Of a stretch of DNA of 64,000 nucleotides, positions 24,522 to 37,345 are shown piece by piece (position 1 is the first letter of the stretch; each line of letters begins with the position of its first letter). The translations under genes and the position numbers were made by a program. The notes under the pieces were generated by a model that was not told where the DNA came from, did not search any database, and worked only from the letters and a program-made list of their open reading frames with translations. The stretch is from Lactuca virosa (Eukaryota > Streptophyta > Magnoliopsida > Asterales > Asteraceae). The stretch spans positions 180,838,202-180,902,201 of the forward strand of contig CAKMRJ010005634.1 of NCBI GenBank assembly GCA_928212115.1, in the 5' to 3' direction.

Positions 24522-25198
24522 GGATGTGTGAAAAGGGTTCAAGTAGATGAAACTGGCGACAAACATTACACTGGGCAATACTTTTATTATTGGCAGTGTG
24601 TAGACAAATGTGTAAGTTTATTAATATTTAATTTAATCAATATATTAAATATGTGTTTATCTTAATTTTTATTCATACTTTTTTAATATTGAGATAATGT
24701 AGGTTGCACCTAGGCTGTTTTCAAAACTTAAGTAATGGACATACGTATTGAGGTCACATTTACATATTACTATTCGTCAGTAAAAAGAGTTATGTATGTT
24801 GCTATTAAGAGTTACATATTGCTATTAGCCAATTACCTATTTACCTGAAAACTAATGCAAGTATGTCACACTTATAAGTAAAAAAATACATTGTCTTTAT
24901 TCGTATAAAACAGAAAAGTTGGTTGATATTTCCTGAAATTTGCTCTTATTTATTTCCTATTTCCCATAAAGTTGGTTGTTATCCAATAACTAACAGTTTG
25001 ATGTTGATTCATGATATGTGTGCCTAGCCAATATGGTCAACCTTGTGTATACTTTTCTTTTTCTTTTTTTCTTTTTTTTAATGTTTTATGTGTTTTTGCA
25101 GATTGTTGCTGTGATTGACGACTGAAAGAGGACTAGGATTCACCGGTTACTTCTTGAAGAAACTGTTTATGAAATTCGAAAAAGAAACCTATCATGAT
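24522..25198 (+). pseudogene. Two exon-like segments, probable captured gene fragment
   Basis: The segment 24522-24611 is exactly 30 open codons. It is preceded by a pyrimidine-rich ATTTTCAG and followed by GTAAGT, and reads GCVKRVQVDETGDKHYTGQY then FYYWQCVDKC. A second acceptor (TTTTTGCAG) ends at 25101; after it the frame reads IVAVIDD, a TGA at 25123-25125, then KRTRIHRLLLEETVYEIRKR and a stop. Good splice signals, a 90-nt phase-0 exon and protein-like composition point to a host gene fragment carried by the CACTA, with one disabling stop. I do not recognise the gene. It could instead be part of a transposon-encoded gene. Confidence 0.5.
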
Positions 25199-25362
25199 TT
25201 TCTCTGTTTTAGAAATCAATGAACATGGAACAATGAACATTGAAGATGCATGCAAAAAATACAAGATTGAAGGGTAACGACTTCTGGGATGATTTTTGTA
25301 TTTTTTAGTAACGGTTAGGTGACATTGTTGTAGTTTCCAACCTTGGAATTTCTTTATTGAAT

Positions 25363-25365
<3 letters not shown>

Positions 25366-25458
<93 letters not shown>
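25366..25458. repeat. (TA)n microsatellite
   Basis: About 93 bases of TA near the right end of the CACTA. Confidence 0.95.
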
Positions 25459-25461
<3 letters not shown>

Positions 25462-25469
25462 TACAGATT

Positions 25470-25840
25470 TTACTAGGGATTCGTCACCACAATTTTTACC
25501 AGGGATTCATCATTACGGATTTTGCTAGGGATTTATCACAACGGATTTTGCTAGAGATTCATCACCATGGAATTTGCTACGGATCTACTACAACGGAATT
25601 TGTGACGGAAGAATTACCACGTAATTCACAACGGAATCCTACTACGGAATACACGACGGAATACCATTTACAACGGATTTCATTCCCTTATCACATTTGT
25701 GACGGAATGATTGTTTCCTTAGCAAAACCTCGCTACGGGGTTTTTTGGGACGGAAATCGGTCGTTGCAAATTCCGTAGCTATTCGTCTTTTGCAACGGAA
25801 TTTCATCTTTTTACAACGGATTTCTTCCCTAGCAAAATCG
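25470..25840. repeat. Right subterminal repeats of the CACTA element
   Basis: Short copies of CACAACGGATTTTGCTAGGG, CTACGGAAT and ACAACGGAAT recur about every 20-25 bases. They correspond in inverted sense to the left array. Confidence 0.8.
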
Positions 25841-25859
25841 CGTTTTTCTTGTAGTGGAC

Positions 25860-27800
25860 AACTTAGGGTCAGTAGAACCAAATATAATGTCATCGACATA
25901 AATTTGAACAAACATTAGCTGATCCCCTACTTTCTTAGGAAATAAAGTGGGGTCAACTGATCTTTTCATAAATTTAGCGCTTTTCAAAAAATTGGTAAGT
26001 GTCGAATAACAAGCACGAGGTTCTTTTTCTAACCCATAAACAGCTTTGTTAAAGAACACCATGTGGTTGTTCGAAATAGACCGTTTCTTCAAGAACACCA
26101 TTAAGAAATGTGCATTTTACATCCATCTGGTAGACGTTAGAATTCTTATGAGTGACATAAGACAAAAAAATTTGTATAGCCTAGAGTCTTGCGATAAGGG
26201 AAAACCTTTCTTTATAATCAATTCCCTCTTGTTCAAAATAACCTTTTATGACTAATCTAGCTTTATTTCGTGCAATATTACCTTCTTTGTCCATTTTATT
26301 TTTAAAAACTCAATTAAGACCAACAGTCGAAACATCATCAGGTTTGGGAATTAACCTCCCACTTTTTTTTCGTTCGAACTCAGCCAACTCAGACTGCATT
26401 GCAACAACCCAATCCGGGTGTTCTAATGCATTCTTAACTATTTTCAATTCCTTTTCTAAAATAAAGACATTAAACATACAAAATTTCTGATGAACATTTA
26501 GAACCTCATTCCTGGCTCAAACCTGTGCCCATGTTAAAACACCCTAACTTGGATCATCAAGAATTTGCTCTTTGGGATGATCCCTTGTCCATTTCTCCAT
26601 AGGAGGAAAGGCGGGATCAAACTCCAAATGTTCATGATCAAAAACCTCTTATGCTTTTGATAATTCAACTGAAATATAAATTTTATCATTAATATCATGA
26701 AATTCATTACCTTGAGCATCACTATCATCATGATTCATCCGACTTGGCTCCCCCTCAACCAATGGATTCGTTGTTTGGTGCTCCCCCTCAACACCATATT
26801 GAGAAGTCATCAAACCCCCCTCAACATCTGCATGTAAATTCAACAACTCCCCTTCAGCTTGAGATTGAGAATTCGAATTTCTTCTTTCGATATGAGGTGA
26901 AGGAATCAAGTGCTCCCCCTCCACTTGACCATTAGATCAATTTTGTGCTATTTTGACATTAACTTTTGAGGTTGATGATGAGTTAACTTCATTTTATTCT
27001 TTAGTAATTGATGAATCATCTGAGTGCTTCGAAGCCTCTAGAACTTGATTATCCTCAATATTGATCTCACCATCAATTTCCCTATCAGTTAAACCAAAGA
27101 TTAAATCAAAATGAACATCGAAAGAAAGCATTTGCTCAGATTCTTCATTTGTTTCAGAAATTATAGATTTCTTAAAAAATTCTTGTTTAACTCTCTTGAC
27201 ATAGTAATTGTCAAATGTGAGATTGCATGTTTGTTCAACTTTTCTTGTTCCCTTGTTCACCACCCTATATGGGACAGAGTAGTGTGAATATCCCAAGAAA
27301 ATTCCCTATTCAGATATCGTCTGAAATTCGGAAAGATTATCCTTGAGATTCATTATCAAACATCTACAACCACAACCATGGAAAATATTTATATTAGGTT
27401 TCCTTTTGTTAACAATTTCATAAGGTGTGATGGTGAAACAAAGATGAATAAAAGAACGATTTTGCATTAAGCAACCTTTCGAAATTGCTTCTACCCAAAA
27501 GTATTTAGGAAAATTCGCATACGTGAGCATCGTCATAGCCGCTTCACATAAAGAATGATTACTCCTTTCGACAACACCGTTTTTCTGAGGTGTGTAAGGA
27601 GACAAAAAGTTATGTGAAATTCCCAGTTCAGTAAAAAATGAATCTAAAATTCGATTTTCAAACTTAGATCCATTGTCGCTCTTTATCTTGGGAACTTTGT
27701 TCTTCAAACTTTGTTCAGTTTTTATGATAAAATCGATCATCACTTGAGTTGTTTCAGACTTCTTTTTAACAAAGAAAACACATGTAAATCATGAAAACTT
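25860..27800 (-). pseudogene. Integrase and reverse transcriptase N-terminal half of the SIRE-like element
   Basis: Read right to left: integrase with IKSDNGSKFENR (catalytic Asp) near 27660, YTPQKNGVVERSNHSL (catalytic Glu) near 27570, then a spacer rich in EGE and PLVEGEP-like repeats near 26740-26920, then reverse transcriptase with AVYGLEKEPRACY near 26010-26050 and the active-site YVDDIIFGSTD near 25870-25905. The frame ends at the CACTA insertion. Several stops and frameshifts are present. The integrase would insert cDNA; YVDD is the polymerase catalytic centre. Confidence 0.85.
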
Positions 27801-30800
27801 GTCAATCAGTTACAAAGATTTAGGTCCCTAAGACCTTTTGGGTCCTTGGACATTTGCTTGTAATGTAGTATGTAATGAAGAATTAAAGATCCAACTCTGA
27901 ACTTTACATTTAATTTTGTCAATTAAATCAACTTCTTTGGATTTAGGCATTGATATGAAATCTTGCAATGATGAAGTTTCAACTTTGAGTTTCTCTTTTT
28001 CAACATTTCCTTGAGAAACATCAACTTTCATTTCTTTAACTTCTTTCCATTTTGACACTGATTCTTGAGAAGAGATACTTCCATTCAAGGATTCATTTAA
28101 GTAATTCTTTTAAGCCTCTTGGACTTGCTCTTGAGAATACTTTTTTCGACTGAAATTGTCTTCCTTTTCCCTCCAACAAATGATTACGATTTTTCATGTC
28201 ATTTTTCCGTTTGACGAAAGATACATTGGACATTTGATTCAAATCAGGATTTGGAAATGTTGGACAATCAGGGTTGAATGTTACATTTTTCTTTGTACCA
28301 TTTGTCATTTTGTAAAATTCATTTGAGATGATGGATTTTGCGGTCGTTGTTGAAAGTGATTTTGGTATCGATTTTGATAACCAAAATGGGAATCCTTTTG
28401 ACAAAAAAAAATATTTTGAGAAAAAATCATTTTTCCATTGTTCTGAAAACTATTTTGTGGATTTTTGAAGACCATTCGCCTAATGAACACTTTTGTGAAC
28501 ATAATTTTGATGAAAACTTTATTGATGATTTTGTTAAACAAGATTTGCAATTTTCACACTCATTTTTTCATTCTCTACATAATTTTGGATGTTTGTGAAA
28601 GCTTCTTTTCAAAAATTTGAGAATTCTTGTATTTCAATAAGCCTTGTTTCTTCCAATTAGCCTTGTTTCGTGCTTTCTTTTTGGAAATTTCATCTTTCAA
28701 ATCAGATTTGTCAACTTCTTTATCTTGATTTTGAAATTTTCCTTTTCAATTTTTGAAAGGTACTTCATGTGAAACTGATTTCTCCTTCTTTTTGAAATTA
28801 CTACATTTTTCCTTTTGATTACTAGAATCATTAGGTAAAGGTTTCTCACAAATTTCCTCAATTTTTCTCATAACCCAAACTTTATTCTAATTCTTTGCAT
28901 CTTCTTTGGAAAAATATTTTTGACTCTCTTGACGTTGAAAAACATGAGATCTTTTGTTTAACTTGTTTTCTTCCATATTCTGATTTGAGTAAAACTTTCA
29001 TCAGTCACATTTTTGTTATGTTCTTTCAATAATTCATTGATTTTTGGATCAAAATTATCAGCATTTCCATTCATTACTAAAACCTGGTCAGGAAGACCTT
29101 TAATGCGAGTTGGAAAAAGAACTGTATTCGTTTCCAAACATATGAATCATTAGGAATGGTGGCATAATTAGCTCCTTTACTCTCACAGTCGAAAGTAGTC
29201 TCATCAAATAACTCTCATTTAAAAGAAATAAAGGGAAGCAACTTCCTATGTATTTAAACACAAATATCAGCATAATGATAAAGATCAGTCAATTTTTCAA
29301 ACTAGCATTTTGCAGTATTATAGTAAATGTTATAGTATTTGACTAACAATTTATTATCCATCCTAAGACCATCCTTATAACACATGCCATTTGTTATTTA
29401 AAGCTCAAAACTATCTATCTTATTGTTCTTCTCTTCCAACCTATTTCGAAATTCATAAAGGGATGCCTTAGATTTCTCAGATTCACTACTCATCGAAATC
29501 AGCATGTCATTCAAATAAGACCAAGTTTCATCAAAATCGCATAAAACAACATGATAAGAATTTAAAGGAATAATAAGTGAAACAAGAAGAATACGCACAT
29601 TGGAAGTGATTGGAGATTTTAGTGTTGTCGAAACAAAACACCTCCAAATGGTCTCCACATCTTCTTCGACACTTCCCTCGTCTTTTGAAATCTTCTCCAA
29701 TTCCTCATCACTGTCACCACACCTTTCCCAAAGAATCTCTTCCCATCAGATCCATCTTTATAATATTTCAAAAATAACACACCATGAGTAGGATGTCACA
29801 TTTCCTTGTCATCAGATCCTCATCACTGTCATCACCGAAATTCATAAAGGGATGCCTTAGATTTCTCAGATTCCTCATCACTGTCATCACCTTTCCCAAA
29901 GAATCTCTTCCCATCAGATAAGTGTTATCACTATCAGCACCTCGTTTGGCCATTAGCGAACGATTCTTCGTCTGAGCACGAACTTCCTCAAGCCTTTTCA
30001 CATAATAAGCTTCATATTTCACCTTCTCTTTCTTATCTTCTTTCTTTCTCAACATGCAATCCTTAGCCAAGTGGTTGTGGCCAATACATTAATTGCACTT
30101 CATCATCAAAATTAAGGATCAATCCTTCGTCATCTTATTTTATATTTCCTTCAGACTCATCTTCTTTCGCATTTGTTTTAGACACCAACGCCATTGGACC
30201 ACCATTGTTCAACTTGTTCTCTTCAACAATTTCCATCACCTCAGATTCATGCATTTTTATTATATTGTACAAATTCGATAGCGAATATGTATCAAAATTC
30301 TGCTATGTCTCTATCATAAAGCATATATTTCGCCGTTCTTTTTTTAGTCCATAAACAAAAGTGAGGTTGAATTCCAAAGTTATAGGAATCAACCAATTCT
30401 TATTGCACTTAAAGACAAAATCATTCATCATGTCGTAATATGCCTCGATATTTTCGTTTTCCTTCCGCTTTATCCTCTTATTACCTTGATACTTTTCTTT
30501 CAAAGTATCTCAAATTTCCTTAGTAGTTTTTCATCCACGAACATAGTTGTAGTTGACAAGAGGAAGAGCTCATTGCAGTTCACGGGGGCACTAATTATCA
30601 TTTGCTTTCTTTTTATTCCCCTGCACAATCATGTCTTCAGTTACTCCGGTATTACCAACGGCTTGAACAAGATCTGATCAATAAGGTTCAATCTCGATTG
30701 ATCTCCACATATCTTCATCGATTCCATAAAGGTAATCCTCCATTCGATAAGCCTACCGTTTATAGTACTCTAGGATCAGCATCGGGATCTTGGTTTTAGA
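27801..30800 (-). pseudogene. Large gag and gag-pol spacer of the SIRE-like element
   Basis: Starting near 30800 on the reverse strand there is an opening resembling YRMEDYLYGIDEDMWRS (about 30690-30745), then RKENENIEAYYDMMNDFVF (about 30400-30470), a zinc-knuckle relic CIGHNHLAKDC near 30055-30090 whose upstream half carries a stop, then a Lys/Glu-rich region. From 29700 to 27828 come fragments with many charged and aromatic residues but no readable protease motif, so the protease is either deleted or too decayed to see. Its bulk is much larger than the BARE-like gag here, as expected for SIRE elements. Confidence 0.65.
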
Positions 30801-31069
30801 TCCAATAAGATTTATGAAGTTTATCATTGTGTTTACGATGAGATTTGGCATTTGATTCAATGAAAAGAAGAATTTATAGAAAAGAATTAAGATGATTATA
30901 AGACTGGTTGGCATAAGCAATAGTATAATCGTTTAATCATACTTGATTAAATGAAGAATTACGCTTTCAATCTTGCTAAGAAATGAATCGGAACCAATGA
31001 CTAAAATAGATGAAAAACATGATATAGATCCTTCAATCTAAATAGCGATTCCTACTCTGATACTAATTA

Positions 31070-31464
31070 CAAAGTGCTTAGAAACGAATTAGACTCAATC
31101 GATTAAGGAAAGCAAGAAATAACACATCGATCTAAATAAGATCTATTTAGCTGAATATATGTATAGAACAATATAGAGAGATTTAGAGTAAAAGAGAATA
31201 TCTGATAAAGGTCATACTCTTACCTCTAAGTACTTACCCTATTTATAGGGTACTCACAGACCAAAAATTACAAGGGCTAGACGTTACATGCGAAACTCTA
31301 AAATACTTTGTAAATAGATAAAGATAATGAAAGTACTTAAACTTTCTCTATTTAGAGACGCAAACATAAATACACTAGTTTTGAATATCACAAGAAGATT
31401 CGGCTCTATAGCTTCATGTTTAATTGTTTCATGTTCTTTTGGTTTCAAAGGGAAGGGCCCAACA
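31070..31464 (-). repeat. LTR of the SIRE-like element (5' LTR on the reverse strand)
   Basis: Read in reverse it starts TGTTGGGCCC at 31464 and ends near 31070, just before TTAGTATCAGAGTAGG, a mutated initiator-Met PBS. No partner LTR was found at the left end. Exact inner boundary uncertain by a few bases. Confidence 0.6.
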
Positions 31465-31948
31465 TTATTGCATTGCATCCACTAGATATTCCCCACTTAT
31501 GATTTTATTATTACTCTAATGTTATTTTGAAACACATTTTTTTATTTTGGGACGTTTCAAGATAGCATCAGAGCATTGGTTTGAGGGATTCGAACACACT
31601 TTCGAGTGTGTCTGAACTCAAACTGAGGAATTGATAACATCTTTTAAAAGAAAAATGATTTTTTAAAAAGGTTTTTATAAGAAATACGAGTGGGATGAAT
31701 ACAATAAGCCAAGCTCAAGTAAGTAATTCGAAAAATGCCCCTACATGGATGTTATGCCTTAGTATGCTATTATGTAAGTTGCATGTTATATTAAGGCTAA
31801 GGATCCGTTCAGGAATTACATGATAGAATTGCCTAATATATGTGATGCCTTATAGCCCACATAATTGTTTGTTATGTTCAATTTTAAGTTTAGACGTATA
31901 GTGTTAATTTCTAAGTGTATGTTTTAGAGTTGTACACAATTAGGATTA
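31465..31948 (+). mobile_element. Gypsy-type fragment: LTR end, PBS-like site, leader
   Basis: TTATTTTGGGACGTTTCA ends near 31559 and is followed by TAGCATCAGAGC, one or two changes from the initiator-Met PBS. The next bases to 31948 are non-coding leader-like DNA, cut by the LTR of the next element. This is probably the target into which the SIRE-like element inserted. Confidence 0.45.
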
Positions 31949-34053
31949 TGTAACACCCCATTTTTAAATTCCAATGGAATTCAATATAAAAAATTATTTA
32001 TAAAATTATAAGTAGAGATATATTACTTTTTACCCAATGCAATTGTCAAAACACATGTAGGGAATGCCAATACAATTTTCGTAGATATATATAGAACATT
32101 CGAATCTGACTTTGTATGGAGAAGTTATGATTGTTTGAAGTTTTGCGTTCAGCCTTATATGACAAAGTGTATCATAATATATGAATCGGAGATAGATTGA
32201 TTATTACGCTAAGTATTATAAATGAAAGTCGTAGTAGTCGTAAAAGCGAGAACATACATATAGAGAACATGTAAATCTGATTGGTATGTGGAAGATATGA
32301 TTTTTAAAAGTTTCAGCGTAGTAGTGTGCGACAAAAAAATCAAAATAGAAATTCATTTATTGCTAACTGAAACAATCTATACGAGTATTGAAGATCACAT
32401 AGATACAATTATGTCGATATAAAACAGTCGAGAACGAATGTCGTACGGAAGAGTTATGATTTTTATATGGGTTTTAACAGTCTAAGACCTTTTAAAAATA
32501 TAACTTTATAAGTAAATTGAGGATTAGCCAACGAAGTCTAAATGAAAGTTGTAGATCTCGTCGATAGCTACACATAGATATAATGAACTGACAAAAACAA
32601 ATCTCGTATGAAGAAGTTACAGAATTTAAAAAATCTACATTTTGTGCGCTGCATAGAGCGTGCAGCGCACACTTCTACATAATGCAACATGGACCACATG
32701 GGCATTGACATGTGGCAGGAGACGAATGAAGAAACATCACCCTAAAGCATGGAGCTCCTCATAAAGGGCGCAATGCGCCTCCCTAAATATCTCCTATAAA
32801 TAGGAAGCCACCTCTTTCATTTCCTCACACCAATCTCTCTAACTTCACTCTCTAAGATATGATTTTTATAGAGTTTGTTGGGGTTCTGTGGAATCTCATT
32901 TTAGAAAAGTTCTAAGGCATCTAAGGGCTAGATAGAAAACAAGTTCCCGATATTGAAGTCCTTCCATCACAAATCCTAGTTTTCACTAGAAATTGTTGTA
33001 AATTAAGCTGCACTTACTACGCTTTAAGTGTAACTTATATTTAAATTCATAGTCATTTTTATGAATGTATAAATAAGATTTATCAGTACTTCCAGTTATA
33101 ATATTGACTGATCTACTTACGGTAGGGGTGTCTAGAATAGTCACGTTCTCTTGGTTGTTGGATTTCAGGAAGGCTATATGCCTAAATGCAGATGCCTCCC
33201 AACTCTCATGTCTGTCTGATCCTTATTTGATAGAACTCTCTATATTCATTTAAATTAGGGAAGAATCCAACTTTCATTACCAAATTCTCATAGATATGAA
33301 TAAGTTATATTATTACAGGTTAATACTTGTTAGGCATGTTACACGCTAGTTGGATCGCTAGTAGAATCACCTAGATAGTTTTCAATTGTCTAAGTAATTT
33401 TCCAGGTAAGTTATCTCACCATTCTACGTATTACAATATATGTCCATGTATGTTAGGATACAAAGTAGTAGAGTAGAGATGATTGTATAATCTCTATGTG
33501 CTTAAGTGTAAATATAATTAAAACCGGTAGAGTAGAAAGTATAAATGTGTTTGTACTAGTAGAATCTAAAGTACAGTCTCAATGTGAATGATTAATGTGA
33601 TATTATGTTTAGTTAGAAGATGAAGGTGGAACGACAAAGAGGTCGGGAGCCTATAGCCCTGGGTGTTGATGAAATGAAATGTAGGTCGTTAGTACACGTA
33701 GACCTTTGTTCAAGAAATGGAAAGTGGGTCGTAAGTACATTTAGATCTGTGTTAAAGACGAAATGGTTGGGTCGTGAGTCTAAAATAAACATATTATTGG
33801 AAGATCGTGAACCATTTTTTGTATGTATGTATATATGTATTGTGGAATATGATATTTTGGGGAAGTCACTAAGCTTCACACTTACCCTATTATATATAAA
33901 TGTTTTTCTGGTAGTTCATTTATTCATGAGAATGGCATGGTGAATTGTACACATGTGTATTCGCATCATGCTTTCCACATAGTATAATTATACACTGATA
34001 TTTTTTAACAAAACAAAAATGAAAAAATTTGGGTTAAAAATGCAGGCGTTACA
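31949..34053 (+). repeat. 5' LTR of gypsy C, 2105 bp
   Basis: It starts TGTAACACCCC and ends GGCGTTACA just before the PBS. Its first 200 bases align with 37346-37562. A frame at 33620-33943 has no recognisable domain and I treat it as chance. Confidence 0.75.
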
Positions 34054-34056
34054 AGT

Positions 34057-34070
34057 TGGTATCATAGTCC
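34057..34070 (+). other. Primer-binding site, gypsy C
   Basis: TGGTATCATAGTCC lies three bases after the LTR end. It matches initiator-Met tRNA with changes at the AG-to-AT position, as expected of a decayed site. Confidence 0.7.
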
Positions 34071-34621
34071 TGGTTTTAGAGAATTGGATGAACTCTCGTG
34101 TGAGTCCAGACTCTAACTAAGGATCTGAGTAATTAATAAATCTTTTCATAAAAAGAATAATAACAAAAGAAAAGAGTGTGATTTTAGAGGCATGTAATCG
34201 TATTCTTCAGATAAATAGTTAATTTTTGTAGAAGTTCTTCGTCGTCAAAGAGTAGAGTGGACTGGAAGGAATCCAAGAAAGAGAGTCTAGGATGTTTAAT
34301 ATATGCTTAATCGTACATCTATTCGTGACGTAGGGCATCCGTAGACACGCAAGATCCTAGTGAAGTCTAGGAAAGTAACAATTAGCGTCGTCTAACACTG
34401 TGTGTGAAAAGACCTATCAATAGAAGAGTGTAGTTACTTGGAAACCTCGTGGAAATTCTTGGATCTAGTGTGGAAGGTAGTATGGGCTCGTACTATTGGA
34501 AACACATGATCCATATCGAAGCCATGAAAAGCCACAAAGTTACTAAGGAAACGGAGAGGATTCAAATATCATTTTTTATTTTGTTTGATTTGTGTTAACC
34601 CTTTCCCGTTACACCGTTGGT

Positions 34622-35660
34622 ATGGTGATGATCACTAGAGCAAGCGGTTCGGGTTCTAGATCGGAGGAGTCAGGACTAAGAGAGACTGATATACTTTAGT
34701 GGATAGATGCGGAAATATCTGTAAGAGAAATGATTCTAAAAATGTTTGGAACTATTGACACTAAATTGATAGCCTTTTTTAATGAACGATACACAATCTG
34801 AAGGGTCAGGACTAAGTGAGATTGATATATACTTTACCGCTGCCGGCGTAGCCACTGTTGTTGTTGTTGCAACCCTGTCAGTAGAAACATAAATGCCCTA
34901 TTGAGAGTTCAATAACATCAAACCTCCCGAGTTTGATTGTGTTAGGGATGCAATTTGTTCCATGAGGTGTATCTCAGGTGTGGAAGGATGATTGTACACT
35001 TGTGCTTCTCTGGTAAACCTGAAGTTCAAATATGCATAAAATCTTCTATGTCTTGGAGAAATGGACTGGTGGAACGTTGTCACTAAGAACTATTCACATG
35101 CTGATAAGAGCAGGATGAATTGGGAATAGTTTGTTGAGAAGTTCAAGGCATGATATGTTCCACTAGTGGAGAGGGAGTGACTTGCTCAGGAATATCTATC
35201 ACTCAAATATACAACTGAATTGGTGACTGAGATCACCAAGATGTTAACCGAGAGGGCCTTGCTTTTCCCAGAGTATGGCTGATTAGAGCAAGTGAATATG
35301 TCTCGATACTTAAGTATACTCAAGACAAGTATCAGGGAGTTTGTATCGAACAATCAGTACAAGTCCTTAGCAGAGATGCATGAGCATGTCAGGAGAAAAC
35401 AAATTGAGTTACAAACTAAGCAGAAGGAAAAAAGGCAGACTCCAGCTCTGTATAAACCAACAAAGAAGATATTTACGCATAACGAATCAAGGTATGGGGA
35501 CAGAGGGGTCCTCGGTGTAACAACTGAGGGAATTCCCATGAAGGAGGGACATTACAATATGCACTATAAGAACAGAGGATAGGTAATATGTATTTCTTTC
35601 CACTACAACCACATAGGCCACATCAAGGATGAATGTCCTCTTCTGAACCCAACACAAGCA
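34622..35660 (+). pseudogene. Decayed gag of gypsy C
   Basis: It opens MVMITRASGSGSRSEESGLR at 34622, then EISVREMILKMFGTID and FFNERYT near 34790, an Ala/Thr/Val-rich linker, and the Retrotrans_gag core: FNNIKPPEFD near 34910, MDWWNVVTKNYSHADKSRMN near 35060-35120, VPLVERERLAQEYLSLKYT near 35155-35215, ITKMLTERALLFPEYG near 35230-35275. The clean stretch 35292-35582 continues MSRYLSILKTSIREFVSNNQ. A broken zinc knuckle (CISFHYNHIGHIKDEC) follows at about 35600. Several stops and frameshifts make it inactive. Confidence 0.8.
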
Positions 35661-37330
35661 ACACAAGCTCCAACACCTACGAATTTAAGGATAATCGATG
35701 GAAAACAAGGCAGAGATGAAGCTCGAAAAGACAACAGATGAGCCTTTCCGCTTATGGTAGACGAAGCCAAGGAAACGTCAAATGTCGTGGCTAGTTGTTT
35801 TTCTGATCAAGAAAAAGCTATGACATGAATGTGATCGCATCGAAGGAAATTAATATTGCTTTCAGACATTCTCTAAGGTCCTGTTTTATATTTAATAAAT
35901 GTACGACGACAATATTTTAATAAAGATAGGATGTTAAATAAATTTTGTTAATATAAAGATATTAAGATCCTCTTATAATAGTTTTTTATACACGTGTGTA
36001 GTGCGTTTCTAGACAACATTGTGTTTGTCACCATTTTATCCCTTATAGTTCGTGCTATGTAAAAATCACTTGCATTGGGCACGAGTACGTAGTACTTCAA
36101 TATTAATATCGAAGGTAATTGAATATAATAAACATGAGTTTCTTCAAAGTCGAAAGGTGCTATAGATTGCATAGTCAAAGCCAACTTGGGCTTTGAATAG
36201 TGCAAGTATAAAGACAAGTTGAACTTTCGATCTCTACTTTGAGGACCAAGAGGGTGCAACACAAGTACATATAAGTTTTTTGTTTAGGTTTAGTTATCCG
36301 AGGTAAAAGAAGAAAGAAGTCTTCTACTATGATAATCCATAGGATATGAGTTTCTTGCTTCTCAAAGAAAGGTTCGTCTTTCCTCCAAAGCGTCTGATAT
36401 GATTTATTAATTGACTGAATTCCTATGAATCAAATAGCTAAGAGAACCTGATAGGTTCATACCCTCAAGGATATGGGATTATCTTGGCAGCATAGCAGCT
36501 GCTAGACAAGGAATCCAGTAGGTTGCGTAGTTAGCCAATAGAAAGCGTTAAAGAGTCAGTTGTGGAGATACCTCGTTAGTTTAAAGGATATAAAGATCTG
36601 TTGTAATCATGGAAGGATGATGACATGAGTGATCAAGCATCAAAACCCTAGTTGTTGACTAGTATTACGATGTGTCATGAGTAGGTATAGACATAAATTA
36701 CTCGAGCAATAGTCACACCTTGATACAAGTAAAGTAGTTAATGTCATGCGAGAAGGATTTTGGTGGCCAACTATTCATTATAATCTAGTAATTTGAAAGA
36801 GTAACAAGCCTTATAATGAGCCTGTTACCAATATTAGAGTATTGGTTGTAGAGCTCCAAACCAGTAAATCCATTATAATAGTTTTTGTTAAGTTTCAAGA
36901 TGTTAGAACACCTTAACTAGGTAGAGAAACCATTTGCAATCTATATCCCTGTGTGTTTTAAAGGATACAGCATAATTCACTTCGAGCAATGTTTCAGAAG
37001 GTAGATTTTGTTAAAATGTCGTAGATAAATTTCCCCAATTAATCTCTTTATAGTGAGTCGACAATGTTCCTAGTCAAAAGAACAAATCGACATTTCACGT
37101 TTGAAGGTGATCATTCATCGTAAAGAATGAACTATGGAAGTCCAGACCGACGTATTCCTAGTTTTGGAAGGCTTTGCGAGAAGTTTGGGAGTATTTCCCA
37201 AGTAGAGAATGAAGTTGTATAAGTATTATGGATACGAAAATGTCAGCCAGATCACGAGTTGAGCTCGATGACTCCAATAAGATAACATTTAGGTGTGCTA
37301 GAAGCAGGTATTTCAGGGACAAATTCTTTG
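35661..37330 (+). pseudogene. Remnants of pol of gypsy C
   Basis: This is mostly unreadable. One patch near 36700-36780, read across frames, gives VVNVMREGFWWPTIHYNL, the WWP-containing zinc-binding N-terminus of gypsy integrases. The stretch is far shorter than a full pol (normally 3-4 kb), so a large deletion removed protease and reverse transcriptase. Confidence 0.5.
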
Positions 37331-37345
37331 TAAGTGGGGGAGAGT

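Larger units (their letters stand above)
18381..25856. mobile_element. Complete non-autonomous CACTA (En/Spm) transposon, 7476 bp
   Basis: The left end reads TACTACAAGAAAACGCC and the right end, in reverse, CACTACAAGAAAAACGC. These are CACTA termini, the left with its first C changed to T. GAC sits on both sides (18378-18380 and 25857-25859), matching the 3-bp duplication of this superfamily. Removing the element and one GAC restores the copia reading frame across GSTDPKLS and KQFEEL. Subterminal arrays of TTGCTACGGAA-type repeats lie inside both ends. I see no transposase gene. The interior holds a telomere-like minisatellite, AT-rich DNA and exon-like pieces, so it probably moved using enzyme supplied elsewhere. 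Confidence 0.9.
16982..31464 (-). mobile_element. SIRE-like Ty1/copia retrotransposon, reverse strand, split by a CACTA element
   Basis: Read right to left there is an LTR (31070-31464), a degraded PBS, gag, integrase, reverse transcriptase and RNase H in copia order. The reverse transcriptase is interrupted exactly at 18380/25857 by the CACTA element. The large gag and spacer region and the RNase H style (LVSW...AENEYIAA) suggest the SIRE/Maximus lineage, at moderate confidence. The 3' LTR at the left end was not found. Its AT-rich untranslated tail (about 16982-17460) meets the CACTA end at 16981. Confidence 0.8.

Noticed and set aside
33620..33943. A 107-codon gene within the gypsy C LTR
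   Set aside because: It lies wholly inside an LTR, has a minus-strand twin frame and no motif.
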